The notes: generated by a model from the sequence alone, not told the origin. A DNA stretch of 64,000 nt from Candidatus Eisenbergiella merdavium (GCA_019119595.1 DWWS01000050.1:1-64000), one strand, 5' to 3'; counted from the first letter of the stretch, positions 43,482 to 52,693 are shown. Numbers and translations: made by a program.

Positions 43482-44276
43482 ATGGAGAGAAAACTGGAAG
43501 GAAAGGTTGCCGTCATCACGGGAGCCTCCAAGGGAATCGGAGAAGGAATCGCCAAAACCTTTGTCCGCCATGGAGCGAGGGTGGTTCTTGCCGCCCGGGG
43601 CGAACAGGTGCTCGCGCTTGCCGAACAGCTTCGTTCGGAAGGCTATGAGGCCGCAGGCGTTCAGACAGATGTGTCCGACGAGGCGAGCGTGGAAAAGCTC
43701 ATACAAACCGCTGTATCAACCTATGGAACGGTGGATATTCTCGTCAATAACGCGGGAATCTGCACGCTGGAGGATTTTGGCGCTCCCTCCAACGAGATCC
43801 GGGACCGCCACATCGATATCAACATCAAGGGCGTCTGGAACGCGACCAGGGCTGTGCTGCCCATTATGAAGGAAAAAAGGGATGGAAGGATCGTGGTCAT
43901 GAGCTCTGTCACCGGATACATGGTGGCGGATCCGGGTGAGGCGGCTTATGCGATGACCAAAGCCGCCCTGATCGGCTTTACCCGCGCCATGGCAAGGGAA
44001 ACCGCCGATTACAATATCCGCGTCAACGCCATCTGTCCGGGCTATGTGCGTACGCCCCTCGTGGAGGGGATGGCCCGGCAGTCCGATCCGGAATGTCCGG
44101 AGCGGGCGATCCAGGCCATTGCGGATGCGGTTCCCTTAAAGCGCCTTGCCAGGCCGGAGGAGGTTGGGGAGCTTGCCGCATTCCTCGCAAGCGACGAGTC
44201 CAGCTACATCACCGGAACTCAGATCGTCATCGACGGCGGAAGCACGCTGCCGGAGACCTCTTCCATGGGGCAGTAG
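43482..44276 (+). CDS. Short-chain dehydrogenase/reductase
   Basis: A 264-residue classical SDR that oxidises or reduces an alcohol/ketone with NAD(P)(H). The Rossmann motif TGASKGIG is at residues 14-21, NNAG in the middle, a catalytic serine in SSVTGY and the YxxxK pair in AAYAMTKAAL. The C-terminal end TGTQIVIDGG is typical. Overall the sequence resembles UcpA-like or 3-oxoacyl-reductase-like SDRs, but the substrate cannot be assigned. An AAGGAG site lies just before the ATG. It is alone on the plus strand between minus-strand genes. Confidence 0.9.
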   Translation: MERKLEGKVAVITGASKGIGEGIAKTFVRHGARVVLAARGEQVLALAEQLRSEGYEAAGVQTDVSDEASVEKLIQTAVSTYGTVDILVNNAGICTLEDFGAPSNEIRDRHIDINIKGVWNATRAVLPIMKEKRDGRIVVMSSVTGYMVADPGEAAYAMTKAALIGFTRAMARETADYNIRVNAICPGYVRTPLVEGMARQSDPECPERAIQAIADAVPLKRLARPEEVGELAAFLASDESSYITGTQIVIDGGSTLPETSSMGQ

Positions 44277-44404
44277 CCCAAGAAACGGCTGCCCTGAGCG
44301 GCTCAGCACAGGAAGCCGGAAGAGCCCCCAAAAAGCCGGAAGGAAGCGCCGGAGCATCTCCATGCTCAAACGGGCGTATCCTCCCGGCTTTCGATATGAT
44401 ATCT

Positions 44405-45028
44405 TCAGCTTTCCGCCGTCACTTCCCTGCAGAGGATGTCTGCGATGGTTTCCAGCTTCAGAGAAGAGCTGTTGAACATCAGGTCATACCTGCTGCAGTC
44501 GTCCCATTCCCTGCCCGTATAATATTTGCAGTAGCTGCGTCTTTCCCGGTCTATGCGCCGCATCCTCCTCACCGCCTCGTCCCGGGACATGCCTTCCTGC
44601 CGCATCAGGCGCAGGACGCGCCAGTCCTTCGGGGCATACAGGAAAACGGCAAACACATCGTCTCTCTGTCTGAGCGCATGATCCGCCAGCCGTCCCACAA
44701 AAACGCAGGGGCCCTTTTCCGCCAGTCCCCGTATGGTGTTTTCCTGAATCGTATACAGGGTTTTCCGGTCAAAGACCGTATCCGCCTCCAGTGCGCCGCG
44801 TTCCTCTCTTGGCAGGAATTCCATCAGCCTGTTCGACTGAAAATTGTCCATCCGTTCATCCGCGGCCCTGAGGATATTTTCCCGTATCCCCGTTCCCCGG
44901 GACATCTCGGACAGGATCTGATGATTATACAGCGGAATTCCCAGCCTTTCGGAAAGCAGGGAGCCGAGCTGGGCGCCTCCCGCTCCATACTGGCGGCTGA
45001 TCGTTATCACATGGATCCTCTTTCCCAT
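44405..45028 (-). CDS. Cytidylate-kinase-like P-loop protein
   Basis: A 207-residue protein of the cytidylate-kinase-like family common in Clostridia. The N-terminus reads HVITISRQYGAGGAQLGSLLSERLGIP. This resembles the nucleotide-binding part of bacterial CMP kinase but has an altered P-loop (GAGGAQLG, no GKS/T). Later segments include CVFVGRLADHAL and AVFLYAPKDWRVLRL. The reaction and substrate of this family are not known to me; kinase activity should not be assumed. It lies 28 bases after the FAD oxidoreductase stop region on the same strand. Confidence 0.8.
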   Translation of the reverse strand: MGKRIHVITISRQYGAGGAQLGSLLSERLGIPLYNHQILSEMSRGTGIRENILRAADERMDNFQSNRLMEFLPREERGALEADTVFDRKTLYTIQENTIRGLAEKGPCVFVGRLADHALRQRDDVFAVFLYAPKDWRVLRLMRQEGMSRDEAVRRMRRIDRERRSYCKYYTGREWDDCSRYDLMFNSSSLKLETIADILCREVTAES

Positions 45029-45056
45029 TTGGCTCCTTTCCGGGCCCTTCGGCCGC

Positions 45057-46331
45057 TCAGCGCACAGCGTCGAATACGCCTGTCATACCGGCCTGCTCCA
45101 CCCAGTCCCGGATCTCCTCCGTATCCGTGCTGTAACGGCCGATCTCCTTCATACGCTCAAAGTACACGGAACCGGAGAAGGTATATTTGCGGCTCCTTCC
45201 TTCCTCGGTCTCCATCTCCTTTTTCACATAAGCGACGGCATCGCCGATCAGCGTGCTTTCCGGCAGCGTCAGGGGTTCCTTCCCCTCCGCGTAAAGAACG
45301 GCGTTATAGCCTGCAAGAACGCCTGTCACGATGGCCTCCGTATGCCCCACCAGCAGGCCCGCCTTCTCTCCTGCGCAGAACAGATTTGCGACGCCCTCCA
45401 CCTGAAGCGCGTTGCTTCTGGGCGCCATGGCAAAGTAGCGCATGGAATTTCCCTTTCCGCCCGCGTAAGGATCCTCGTAGCGCGCATTTTCAAAGCCGGG
45501 GATCTGGTGCAGGGTTTCCAGGCTGTAGAAAGGCGTCATCAGCTTGGCATGACCGGTATCCAGCAGAACGATATTGTCACGAAACTGGGGCAGCGCATAC
45601 TGCTGGCAGCATTTCAGGCTCAAATGATCCTCTCTCAGCTCCTGTGGGATCGGGTAGACCACGACGCCCTTTTCATCCAGCTCCTCCACGATCTCCGGAG
45701 CCAGGGATTCCTTCAGAAGCTTACAGGAGCCGCTCATGGAGCCCACGCTTCCGTCCGCCTTCTTTCCCTGCATCTCCTCCACCCCGGCAAGACCCGCAAC
45801 CGATACGCGGCCGCCGAAGCTGGGGCATCTCAGCACGCACATGGCACAGCCGTTGCCGTATTTGGCACAGTTGTTCATGGGGCCGGCCGTCCCGGTGGTG
45901 TCGATGAAAACATCGCCCTCATAAACATTTCCGTCCGCATCCTCCACGCTTACGATCCTGTCGTCTTCCTTCTGAAGCTTTGTGATCCGCGTCTGCAGGC
46001 AGACCTGAACGCCGATGGAAAGGAGATATCTGGTAACCGCCCCGGAAATAGTCGCAACATCGTACAAATCCGCGTGGGCATGTCCCGGAAATGAAATGTT
46101 TTTATGACGCAGATTCTGCTCAATAACGCCGAACAGCTCGCCGCCTCCCATTGCGATCATTTCCTCCGTCGCGGTATATCTTCCGTTGTTTCTCATGATG
46201 CCGCCAACCAGGCCGGTGCCCAGGAGCATATCCGTCCTCTCCAGCAGCGTTACCTGTGCGCCAAGCTTCCTCGCTTCAATCGCAGCGGCACAGCCGGACC
46301 AGCCGCCGCCCGCAATCACAACCTTTTTCAT
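45057..46331 (-). CDS. FAD-dependent oxidoreductase
   Basis: A 424-residue flavoprotein. The start at 46331 (MKKVVIAGGGWSG) follows AAGGAG; the in-frame extension further upstream is rejected. The FAD-binding GGGWSG motif is at residues 8-13, an LLERT acidic end of the second strand follows, and DTTGTAG is a later flavin-binding segment. A cysteine-rich stretch NNCAKYGNGCAMCVLRCP suggests a redox-active or metal-binding site. It looks like the FAD_oxidored family, whose substrates are mostly unknown. Transcribed divergently from an anion-type transporter, with overlapping control regions, suggesting a shared substrate. Confidence 0.85.
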   Translation of the reverse strand: MKKVVIAGGGWSGCAAAIEARKLGAQVTLLERTDMLLGTGLVGGIMRNNGRYTATEEMIAMGGGELFGVIEQNLRHKNISFPGHAHADLYDVATISGAVTRYLLSIGVQVCLQTRITKLQKEDDRIVSVEDADGNVYEGDVFIDTTGTAGPMNNCAKYGNGCAMCVLRCPSFGGRVSVAGLAGVEEMQGKKADGSVGSMSGSCKLLKESLAPEIVEELDEKGVVVYPIPQELREDHLSLKCCQQYALPQFRDNIVLLDTGHAKLMTPFYSLETLHQIPGFENARYEDPYAGGKGNSMRYFAMAPRSNALQVEGVANLFCAGEKAGLLVGHTEAIVTGVLAGYNAVLYAEGKEPLTLPESTLIGDAVAYVKKEMETEEGRSRKYTFSGSVYFERMKEIGRYSTDTEEIRDWVEQAGMTGVFDAVR

Positions 46332-46413
46332 GACTGTTTTCTCCTTTTTCTCTTTCTTTGCTTCTTCTCCCGCACGCTTGTCCGGGCGGGGAAAAGTATT
46401 CCCATTTGAAACC

Positions 46414-46442
46414 ACCATAATTTTTTTCTGTTCTTTTGTCAA
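46414..46442 (-). promoter_or_regulatory. Promoter of the FAD oxidoreductase
   Basis: On the minus strand TTGACA (46437-46442), 17 bases, then TATGGT (46414-46419), in the 304-base divergent region 46332-46635. Confidence 0.7.
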
Positions 46443-46526
46443 TACCCCTGGCAAAAATCGCAGCAGTTCCTTTTGTTCCTTCCGTAAAATCCGTTGCCGG
46501 AAATAATCTGTTTTCCGTCGCAATTC

Positions 46527-46555
46527 TTGACTTTCCTTCTGTCCTGTGCTACCTT
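46527..46555 (+). promoter_or_regulatory. Promoter of the transporter
   Basis: TTGACT (46527-46532), 17 bases, then TACCTT (46550-46555), about 80 bases before the ATG. The rest of the 304-base intergenic stretch shows no small gene. Confidence 0.45.
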
Positions 46556-46635
46556 TTACTTTAATGGAGCAGAGTATCGGCGGTATTGCCGCGGTGTGTT
46601 CTGCGCCGCATCCTACATATTAAAGGAGATCTCTC

Positions 46636-48009
46636 ATGGTTACTCTGTCTCTGGTGCACTATATTTTCATCGTCATGACCGTGCTCATCCTGGTTTTTCT
46701 CATTTTTAAAAAGGAAATCGTCATTCCCTGCGTGCTCGGCATCCTGCTGATCGGTCTCGCCTACACGGGAAACGTGGTATCCTCGGTCCAGATCCTGAAC
46801 AATGCCATCATAACCTCTAACGGAGAGCTGTTCGGTATCATGCTGGTCATCGCTCTGGTTACCGCTCTGTCCAAGGCCATGCACACCGTCGGCATCGACG
46901 AGCTCATGATCCGTCCCGTCAGGAAGATCATCAAAAAGCCCACCGGCGCCTTCTGGGGCATCGGCCTGTGTATGCTCATCGTTTCCTGGCTGATCTGGCC
47001 TTCCCCGGCTGTGGTGCTGATCGGCGCGCTTCTTCTGCCGGTGGCCGGCCGGGTGGGGCTTCCCGCCATCTGGGCCGCCGTTGCGATGAATATTTTCGGT
47101 CATGGCATGGGATTGTCCTCTGACTTCTTCATTCAGGGCGCGCCGGCCATCACGGCGGCAAGCGCGGATATTCCGGTAACCTCCGTCATCTCCGCCTCCT
47201 TTCCGCTCTGGCTGGTCATGTCGGTCACGGTTGCCGCCGTATCCTTTTTCATGATGCGGCGCGATATGAAAAAGAACCGTCCCTCCGGTGAAACGGAGAT
47301 CACCTCCGATTACGCAGCTTCGGAGATCAGGCAGCCGCTTCTCTCCCGCGTCCTTGCGGTGGTGGTCACCGCCACCTTCGCCGCCATCATCATCGCCATG
47401 GTGACCCTGGATATCCAGGGCGGAGACGCGACGGCTCTGGTGGCAGGAGCGGCTCTGCTTCTGACCTGCGTCATCACGATCGCCGGCTCCGGATTTCAGG
47501 CGGCTCTGAGCGATGCCGTGGATTATCTGAAGGAGGGCTTCGTTTTCTCCGTCCGCATTTTCGCGCCCGTTCTGGTCATCGCCGCCTTTTTCTTCCTGGG
47601 AAGCGAGGACTATGCCGTTGCGATCCTGGGCGAGGGCGCGCCCGCCATTCTGAGCGATATCAGCTATTTCATCTCCGCGCATGTGCCGGTGAACAACGTC
47701 TTCTGCGTGATCATCGAGATTCTGGTGGGCATCATCACAGGGCTTGACGGCTCCGGCTTCTCCGGTCTGCCTCTGGTCGGCTCCATCGCAGGAACCTTTT
47801 CCGCCACGGCCGGTCTTGATACCGCGCCTCTGGCGGCCCTGGGGCAGCTCACTACCGTCTGGGTCGGAGGCGGCACCATCATCCCCTGGGGGGTGGTTCC
47901 CGTCGCGGCGATCTGCGGCATCTCGCCGGCAGAGCTTGCCCGAAAAAATATGATCCCTGTCCTGACGGGAATCGTTGTGACCGGGATCGCCGCTCTGTTT
48001 TTGATCTGA
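46636..48009 (+). CDS. Ion-transporter-superfamily membrane transporter (GntP/CitM-like)
   Basis: A 457-residue polytopic transporter with about 11-12 membrane helices in two similar halves. The features fit the ion transporter superfamily: the re-entrant-type segments WPSPAVVLIG in the first half and GLDGSGFSGLPLVG with GGGTIIPWG in the second. These resemble carboxylate/gluconate symporters (GntP, CitMHS) or NhaC-like carriers. A good AAGGAG site supports the start. Divergent from the FAD oxidoreductase, so a shared organic-acid substrate is likely, though not identifiable here. Confidence 0.75.
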   Translation: MVTLSLVHYIFIVMTVLILVFLIFKKEIVIPCVLGILLIGLAYTGNVVSSVQILNNAIITSNGELFGIMLVIALVTALSKAMHTVGIDELMIRPVRKIIKKPTGAFWGIGLCMLIVSWLIWPSPAVVLIGALLLPVAGRVGLPAIWAAVAMNIFGHGMGLSSDFFIQGAPAITAASADIPVTSVISASFPLWLVMSVTVAAVSFFMMRRDMKKNRPSGETEITSDYAASEIRQPLLSRVLAVVVTATFAAIIIAMVTLDIQGGDATALVAGAALLLTCVITIAGSGFQAALSDAVDYLKEGFVFSVRIFAPVLVIAAFFFLGSEDYAVAILGEGAPAILSDISYFISAHVPVNNVFCVIIEILVGIITGLDGSGFSGLPLVGSIAGTFSATAGLDTAPLAALGQLTTVWVGGGTIIPWGVVPVAAICGISPAELARKNMIPVLTGIVVTGIAALFLI

Positions 48010-48045
48010 TCCCCGCGCGGAAAACAGAGCTTCGCTCCAATAAAC

Positions 48046-48090
48046 AAGCGTGCTGCCTTTTTGTGAAAAGAAAAGGGCGGCACGCTTTTT
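48046..48090. terminator. Terminator between the transporter and spoIVA
   Basis: AAGCGTGCTGCC (48046-48057) pairs with GGCGGCACGCTT region ending at 48087, followed by TTTTT on plus. It serves the transporter and may also stop the converging spoIVA transcript. Confidence 0.85.
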
Positions 48091-48142
48091 CGCTTTCATG
48101 ATTCTTTTGTCCTCAGCGCTTAACGAGCAGCTCATCTGGTTT

Positions 48143-49627
48143 TCAGATGATAATGCAGACCATTCCTCCGTTGCTGTCGTTGACGATCTTCTGCATGGTT
48201 TCCTGGAGCTTCACCTGGCATTCGTCTCCGATCATGGAAATCTTGTTTGTGATCCCGTCGTTGACCAGCTGCTCCACGGTTTTACCGAAAATATTCGTCT
48301 CCCATATCCCATCTTCATCATTCTTCGCGTCAGAAATGTATCCGATCAGATCCTCGGCCTGCTGCTGGGTTCCCACGATAGGGGCGATCTCGGTGATCAC
48401 GTTGGCCCTGATCATGTGGATAGAGGGGCTTTCCGCCTTGATCTTCACGCCGAATTTGTTGCCGTGGCGGATGATCTCCGGCCTCTCCAGGCTGATCTCC
48501 TCCCGCTCCGGCATGACCACGCCGTAGCCCTTCAGGCGGACGGATTCCATGGCATGAAGCACCTTGGTGTATTCCCGGCGCATGGCTGCCATTTCCTTCA
48601 GCACGGAAATGAGCTGATATTCGCCGCCGATGGTCTCTCCGATCAGGTCGCTGAGCATCTCGTAATAATATTTATCATCCACGTCCAGCACCACCCGGAT
48701 GCTGCCGTCCGCCATGCTGATGTTCTCCACGATACAGCGCTTTATGTAGACGCTTTCCACAAAGATCTGTTTCTGTATCACATCGCGGATGGTGTCGATG
48801 CCGCTCATCATGGCGCGTATTTTCTCGATCAGGTCCGCCTTCAGCTTATGGGTGTTGGGAAGCATTTCCACCCATTTTGGCATGTAAAATTCGATCATGG
48901 TGACCGGAAATTCATAGAGCACACTTTCCAGGATCTGATTGATATCGTCCCGCTTGAGCTGCTCGCAGTTGACCGGAAGCGCCGTCACATGATATTTTTC
49001 GCTGATCCAGGAGGCAACCCGCACCGCTTCCTCTCCATGGGGACGTTCGGAATTGACCAGCACCAGAAACGGCTTATGCAGCTTTTTCAATTCCAGAATG
49101 GTCTTTTCCTCCGGAGCCAGATAGGCCTCCCGCTTCAGATCTCCGAAGCTTCCGTCCGTAGTCACCACGATGCCGATGGTGGAATGGTCGGTGATCACCT
49201 TTTTGGTGCCGATCTCCGCCGCCTGGGTGAACGGGATCTCCACATCGGACCAGGGGGTTTTCACCAGCCGCTCCGCATCGTCCTCCATGTGGCCCGCCGC
49301 GCCCTCCACCATGAAGCCCACGCAGTCCACAAGCCGGACGTTCACATTCACATCCCCGCCGAGCGTGATCTGCGCCGCCTCCTGGGGGATGAATTTGGGT
49401 TCCGTTGTGGTGATCGTCCTTCCGCCCGAACTTTGGGGCAGCTCATCCTGCGCCCGCGTCCGTTCCGCCTCATCCGTCAGAAACGGCAGCACGAGCAGAT
49501 CCATAAACCGCTTGATAAAGGTGGATTTTCCTGTGCGTACCGGGCCCACAACGCCGATATAGATCTCGCCCCCGGTCCTTTTCTGAATGTCTCTGTATAG
49601 ATTCTGAGTATGCAAAGTATCCATCAT
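48143..49627 (-). CDS. spoIVA: Stage IV sporulation protein A
   Basis: A 494-residue ATPase that polymerises on the forespore surface and forms the base of the spore coat. The N-terminus is highly characteristic: RTGGEIYIGVVGPVRTGKSTFIKRFM (P-loop GPVRTGKST at residues 28-36), RAQDELPQSSGGRTI and TTEPKFIP. The C-terminal MVCIII ends the membrane-attachment region. The first or second ATG could be used. A sigma-E-like promoter lies upstream, fitting mother-cell expression. This is strong evidence that the organism forms endospores. Confidence 0.97.
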   Translation of the reverse strand: MMDTLHTQNLYRDIQKRTGGEIYIGVVGPVRTGKSTFIKRFMDLLVLPFLTDEAERTRAQDELPQSSGGRTITTTEPKFIPQEAAQITLGGDVNVNVRLVDCVGFMVEGAAGHMEDDAERLVKTPWSDVEIPFTQAAEIGTKKVITDHSTIGIVVTTDGSFGDLKREAYLAPEEKTILELKKLHKPFLVLVNSERPHGEEAVRVASWISEKYHVTALPVNCEQLKRDDINQILESVLYEFPVTMIEFYMPKWVEMLPNTHKLKADLIEKIRAMMSGIDTIRDVIQKQIFVESVYIKRCIVENISMADGSIRVVLDVDDKYYYEMLSDLIGETIGGEYQLISVLKEMAAMRREYTKVLHAMESVRLKGYGVVMPEREEISLERPEIIRHGNKFGVKIKAESPSIHMIRANVITEIAPIVGTQQQAEDLIGYISDAKNDEDGIWETNIFGKTVEQLVNDGITNKISMIGDECQVKLQETMQKIVNDSNGGMVCIII

Positions 49628-49657
49628 CCGATCCCCTTCCGCCTGTCTGGTGATACC

Positions 49658-49687
49658 AGTATATGCGGACCAGAGGTGAGGTTATGA
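49658..49687 (-). promoter_or_regulatory. Candidate sigma-E promoter of spoIVA
   Basis: On the minus strand TCATAAC (49681-49687), 14 bases, then GCATATACT (49658-49666), close to the sigma-E consensus (KMATAWW, ~14, GCATACAHT). It lies 31 bases before the spoIVA start. Confidence 0.55.
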
Positions 49688-49689
49688 CG

Positions 49690-49776
49690 AAAAAAAGCGC
49701 TGAAATGCGAAGCTTCCAGACCAATGGCCGGGGCCATGTACCAGAAAACAGGTACAAAAGCCCCGGCTATTTCAGT
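49690..49776 (-). terminator. Terminator of the tyrS-GNAT-CPBP operon
   Basis: A long hairpin combines CTGAAAT/ATTTCAG, GGCCGGGGC/GCCCCGGCT and GTACC/GGTAC pairs. On the minus strand it is followed by CGCTTTTTTT (A-run 49690-49696 on plus). It sits just past the CPBP stop. Confidence 0.8.
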
Positions 49777-49783
49777 CCGCCTC

Positions 49784-50419
49784 TCATCCAAAGGCCACCA
49801 GCATGGAGGCCAGAAAATTCCCCGCTCCGTGGAGCAGGATTCCCGGTATGATGGAGCCGTTGAACAGCTTCTCATTCAGCAGGCCCAGAAGCAGCGCCCC
49901 CATTCCGGTAAACACGAACATCAGCGTATGATACCACAGTCCCACATCCACTCCGGCGATCAGAAAGAGCGCGTTGTGCATCAGCCCGAACAGAACCGCC
50001 TGCAGAACAATGCCCCGAAGGCTGCCGAGCCTGCCGCAGAAGCGCTTGCACAGAAAGCCCCGGTAGAGGATTTCCTCCGCCACGCCGTTCGCGATGAAAT
50101 TCTGGATCAGCGCCGGAAGGATCGCGGCCGCCCCAAGTCCGGCAAAGGCATTTGCGGATACGGCTTCGCTGCTCTCCAGCGAGGCCAGGGTTTCGGCGGG
50201 GATCAGCCGCGTATAATCAAAATTGTAGAAAAAGTAATAGCCAACCGCGAATACCAAAAGAAGCTGCCAGCCGCTTCTTCGCTTCGGCTTATAGAGGCCG
50301 ATCCATTTGAAAAAGCCGGTCTCCTTCCTGTGGCGGAAAAACCACCAGACAAACGGAATCAAAGAAAATAAGATCAGATTCACGATTGCTGTCGTTATGC
50401 TCGATAAAATAAGCTGCAT
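49784..50419 (-). CDS. CPBP-family intramembrane metalloprotease
   Basis: A 211-residue membrane protein with about six hydrophobic segments and all CPBP (Abi) motifs: EEILYRGFL, the FGLMHN pair and HGAGNFLAS. These supply the metal-binding glutamates and histidines of the Rce1-like membrane protease fold. Roles include processing of peptides and self-immunity to bacteriocins, and none can be assigned here. Its ATG shares an A with the stop of the GNAT gene (TAATG), so it is translationally coupled as the third gene of the tyrS operon. Confidence 0.85.
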   Translation of the reverse strand: MQLILSSITTAIVNLILFSLIPFVWWFFRHRKETGFFKWIGLYKPKRRSGWQLLLVFAVGYYFFYNFDYTRLIPAETLASLESSEAVSANAFAGLGAAAILPALIQNFIANGVAEEILYRGFLCKRFCGRLGSLRGIVLQAVLFGLMHNALFLIAGVDVGLWYHTLMFVFTGMGALLLGLLNEKLFNGSIIPGILLHGAGNFLASMLVAFG

Positions 50420-50919
50420 TACCTTTTCCCTTCTTTTACTATCTGCTTTTCGAAAAAGACCAGATCCATACCGTCCTTTATCCGCTCTGTTTTCCCTGTC
50501 CTGCGATATCCCAGCTTTTCATAAAGATAACAGAGCTTTTCTTCCTGAAGGATGGTGTCCAGCTCCCACAGGGCCGCATCCGGATACCTGGCCTCTGCCT
50601 GGCGGACCGCCTCCTGGGCGTATCCCCGCCCCTGATACTCAGGCAGGAGAAAAATCGGGCCAAGCCGACATCTTTCCTCCAGATGCCTGACTCTCAACGC
50701 GCCGATCTTCCGATCTCCAAGCAAAATAAAATAGAAATCCGTAAACGGCTCCCGCAGCCTCATCAGCGTCTTTTCCGGCTTTTCCGCAGCCGGACTGACC
50801 TCGTGATCCTGATATTTTTCCAGAAGCGGCCGGAAACAGACAACCTGCATTTCATAAAGCGTCCTTCCGTCAGACAGCTCTGCCCGCATCAGGCGGACGC
50901 TGTCCTTTACAGCCGTCAT
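50419..50919 (-). CDS. GNAT-family N-acetyltransferase
   Basis: A 166-residue acetyltransferase with the acetyl-CoA-binding motif [16 protein letters not shown] (pattern Q/RxxGxG/A) near residues 92-107 and a C-terminal [11 protein letters not shown] segment. The substrate is unknown. Its ATG overlaps the tyrS stop by four bases (ATGA) and its stop overlaps the CPBP start, so it is the middle gene of a tightly coupled operon expressed under the tyrosine T-box. Why an acetyltransferase and a membrane protease follow tyrS is not evident. Confidence 0.87.
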   Translation of the reverse strand: MTAVKDSVRLMRAELSDGRTLYEMQVVCFRPLLEKYQDHEVSPAAEKPEKTLMRLREPFTDFYFILLGDRKIGALRVRHLEERCRLGPIFLLPEYQGRGYAQEAVRQAEARYPDAALWELDTILQEEKLCYLYEKLGYRRTGKTERIKDGMDLVFFEKQIVKEGKR

Positions 50920-52139
50920 TCCACGATCACTCTCTTAAAGTTTTTCTTGCCGCGCTTCAATACCTTTCCTTCCCCGTGGAAATCCTCTCCGGCAAAGGCG
51001 GCTCTGAAATCCGTCACCTTTTCTCCATCCATGGACACGCCGCCCTGCTCCACCGCACGGCGTCCCTCCGAACGGGAGCTCACCAGGCCGGACTTCACCA
51101 GAAGATCCAGGATGTCAATGCTTCCCTCCTTCAGATCCGCTTCCGTCAGCCTTGCCGTGGGCATTTCCGCCGCGGTTCCGCTTCCGAACAGCGCCCGCGC
51201 GCTCTCCTGCGCCTTCTGCGCTTCCTCCTCATCATGTACAAGCTTCGTCAGCTCGAAGGCCAGGATCTCCTTCGCCGTGTTCAGCTGGCTTCCCTCCCAT
51301 TTATCCATCTCATCGATCTGCTCGATGGGAAGGAAGGTGAGCATCCGCAGGCACTTGAGCACATCCGCGTCGGAAACGTTTCTCCAGTACTGGTAAAATT
51401 CAAAGGGAGAGGTCTTATTAGGATCAAGCCATACCGCGCCCTTCTGGGTCTTGCCCATCTTCTTGCCCTCAGAATTTAAGAGCAGGGTGATGGTCATGGC
51501 ATAGGCGTTCTTTCCCAGCTTCCTTCTGATCAGCTCCGTGCCGCCCAGCATGTTGCTCCACTGGTCGTCCCCGCCAAACTGCATGTTGCAGCCGTATTTC
51601 TGGTAGAGCATCAGGAAATCGTAGCTCTGCATGATCATGTAGTTGAATTCCAGGAAGCTTAAGCCCTTCTCCATCCTCTGCTTGTAGCACTCCGCGCGCA
51701 GCATGTTGTTGACGGAGAAGCAGGCTCCCACATCACGCAGAAGCTCGATGTAATTCAGGTTCAGAAGCCAGTCCGCATTGTTCGCAAGGATAGCCTTTCC
51801 GTCCGAAAAATCAATGAATTTGCTCATCTGCTTTTTAAAGCAGTCGCAGTTGTGATCGATGGTTTCCTTCGTCATCATGGTGCGCATATCGCTTCTGCCG
51901 GAGGGATCTCCGATCATTCCCGTGCCGCCGCCCAGCAGCGCGATGGGCTTATTTCCAGCCATCTGCAGCCGCTTCATCAGGCACAGCGCCATGAAGTGTC
52001 CCACATGGAGGCTGTCCGCCGTGGGATCAAAGCCAATATAAAACGTTGCCTTCCCCGCGTTCACCATCTCCCGGATCTCTTCCTCGTCCGTCAGCTGCGC
52101 CAACAGCCCTCTTGCCCTCAGTTCTTCAAATACCTGCAT
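50916..52139 (-). CDS. tyrS: Tyrosyl-tRNA synthetase
   Basis: Class I synthetase that attaches tyrosine to tRNA-Tyr, 407 residues. The HIGH-type motif is [11 protein letters not shown] (near residue 45), the tyrosine pocket has [12 protein letters not shown], and the KMSKS position reads KMGKTQKG. The C-terminal ~65 residues form an S4 RNA-binding domain ([23 protein letters not shown]). GAGAGG precedes the ATG, immediately downstream of the 90-base repeat array. Controlled by a tyrosine T-box. Confidence 0.97.
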   Translation of the reverse strand: MQVFEELRARGLLAQLTDEEEIREMVNAGKATFYIGFDPTADSLHVGHFMALCLMKRLQMAGNKPIALLGGGTGMIGDPSGRSDMRTMMTKETIDHNCDCFKKQMSKFIDFSDGKAILANNADWLLNLNYIELLRDVGACFSVNNMLRAECYKQRMEKGLSFLEFNYMIMQSYDFLMLYQKYGCNMQFGGDDQWSNMLGGTELIRRKLGKNAYAMTITLLLNSEGKKMGKTQKGAVWLDPNKTSPFEFYQYWRNVSDADVLKCLRMLTFLPIEQIDEMDKWEGSQLNTAKEILAFELTKLVHDEEEAQKAQESARALFGSGTAAEMPTARLTEADLKEGSIDILDLLVKSGLVSSRSEGRRAVEQGGVSMDGEKVTDFRAAFAGEDFHGEGKVLKRGKKNFKRVIVE

Positions 52140-52154
52140 GGTTTCCTCTCTTTC

Positions 52155-52350
52155 TGCCGCTTCAGCGGCATTTTAATTAGGAGGAATTGGCTGTAAAGCC
52201 AATTCCCAGGATGAAATCCATCGGATTTCATCCGCCTCTTTCCCTGCCGCTTTCAGCGGCATTTTAATCAGAGGAATTGGCCACAAAGCCAATTCACAGG
52301 ATGAAATCCAACGGATTTCATCCGCCTCTCTTTCTGCCGCGCCAGCGGCA
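52155..52350. repeat. Tandem 90-base hairpin repeat in the tyrS leader
   Basis: About 2.2 copies with a 90-base period begin TGCCGC at 52155, 52245 and 52335. Each full copy holds three hairpins: TGCCGCTTCAGCGGCA (52155-52170), GAATTGGC...GCCAATTC (52184-52205), and GATGAAATCC...GGATTTCATC (52210-52232). Copies differ at a few bases, partly compensating. The array lies between the T-box terminator and the tyrS ribosome binding site, and is part of the leader transcript. Confidence 0.88.
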
Positions 52351-52365
52351 TTTCCTTTTACGGTA

Positions 52366-52688
52366 TAAAAAAAGCCCCTCCTCCCACTCGGGAGAAAGGA
52401 CGATTTCAAACCGTGTTACCACCTTTCTTCACAGACGGCTCGCGCAGTCTGTCTCATCAAGTACGGCTCCTCCGACGGCTGCAGTCCGAACGGCCTCGCG
52501 ATACTCCTGCACGATAACGGGTGCCTCCGTTGCAGCCTACTCCCTTCCGGTTTGGGTGCAAAACTCCGGGATGTATTCGGATCGGCTTTTCCCGCGCCTC
52601 TCATCAGCCGGCTGCTTTCTGTGGGCCTGCGCCTTCACCTACTTCTTCCCTTCCCAGTTTTTGGAAAATGATTCATTTCTTTCAAACT
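52366..52688 (-). promoter_or_regulatory. T-box leader of tyrS, tyrosine specifier TAC
   Basis: The minus strand has the T-box variant AAGGTGGTAACACGG (about 52410-52424). Before it comes stem I with CGAATACATCCC, placing TAC at 52573-52575 (GTA on plus), a tyrosine codon. After it is a terminator stem (CTTTCTCCCGAGTGGGAGGAGGGG) and a T7 run at 52367-52374. Confidence 0.92.
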
Positions 52689-52693
52689 ATCGT

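Noticed and set aside
44276-44404. Terminator between SDR and kinase-like genes
   Set aside because: A GAGCAT/ATGCTC hairpin is present but no U-tract follows in either direction, so I did not list it.
52155-52350. CRISPR or second T-box
   Set aside because: The repeat period is 90 bases with no unique spacers, and no second T-box sequence is present; it is a tandem structured repeat.
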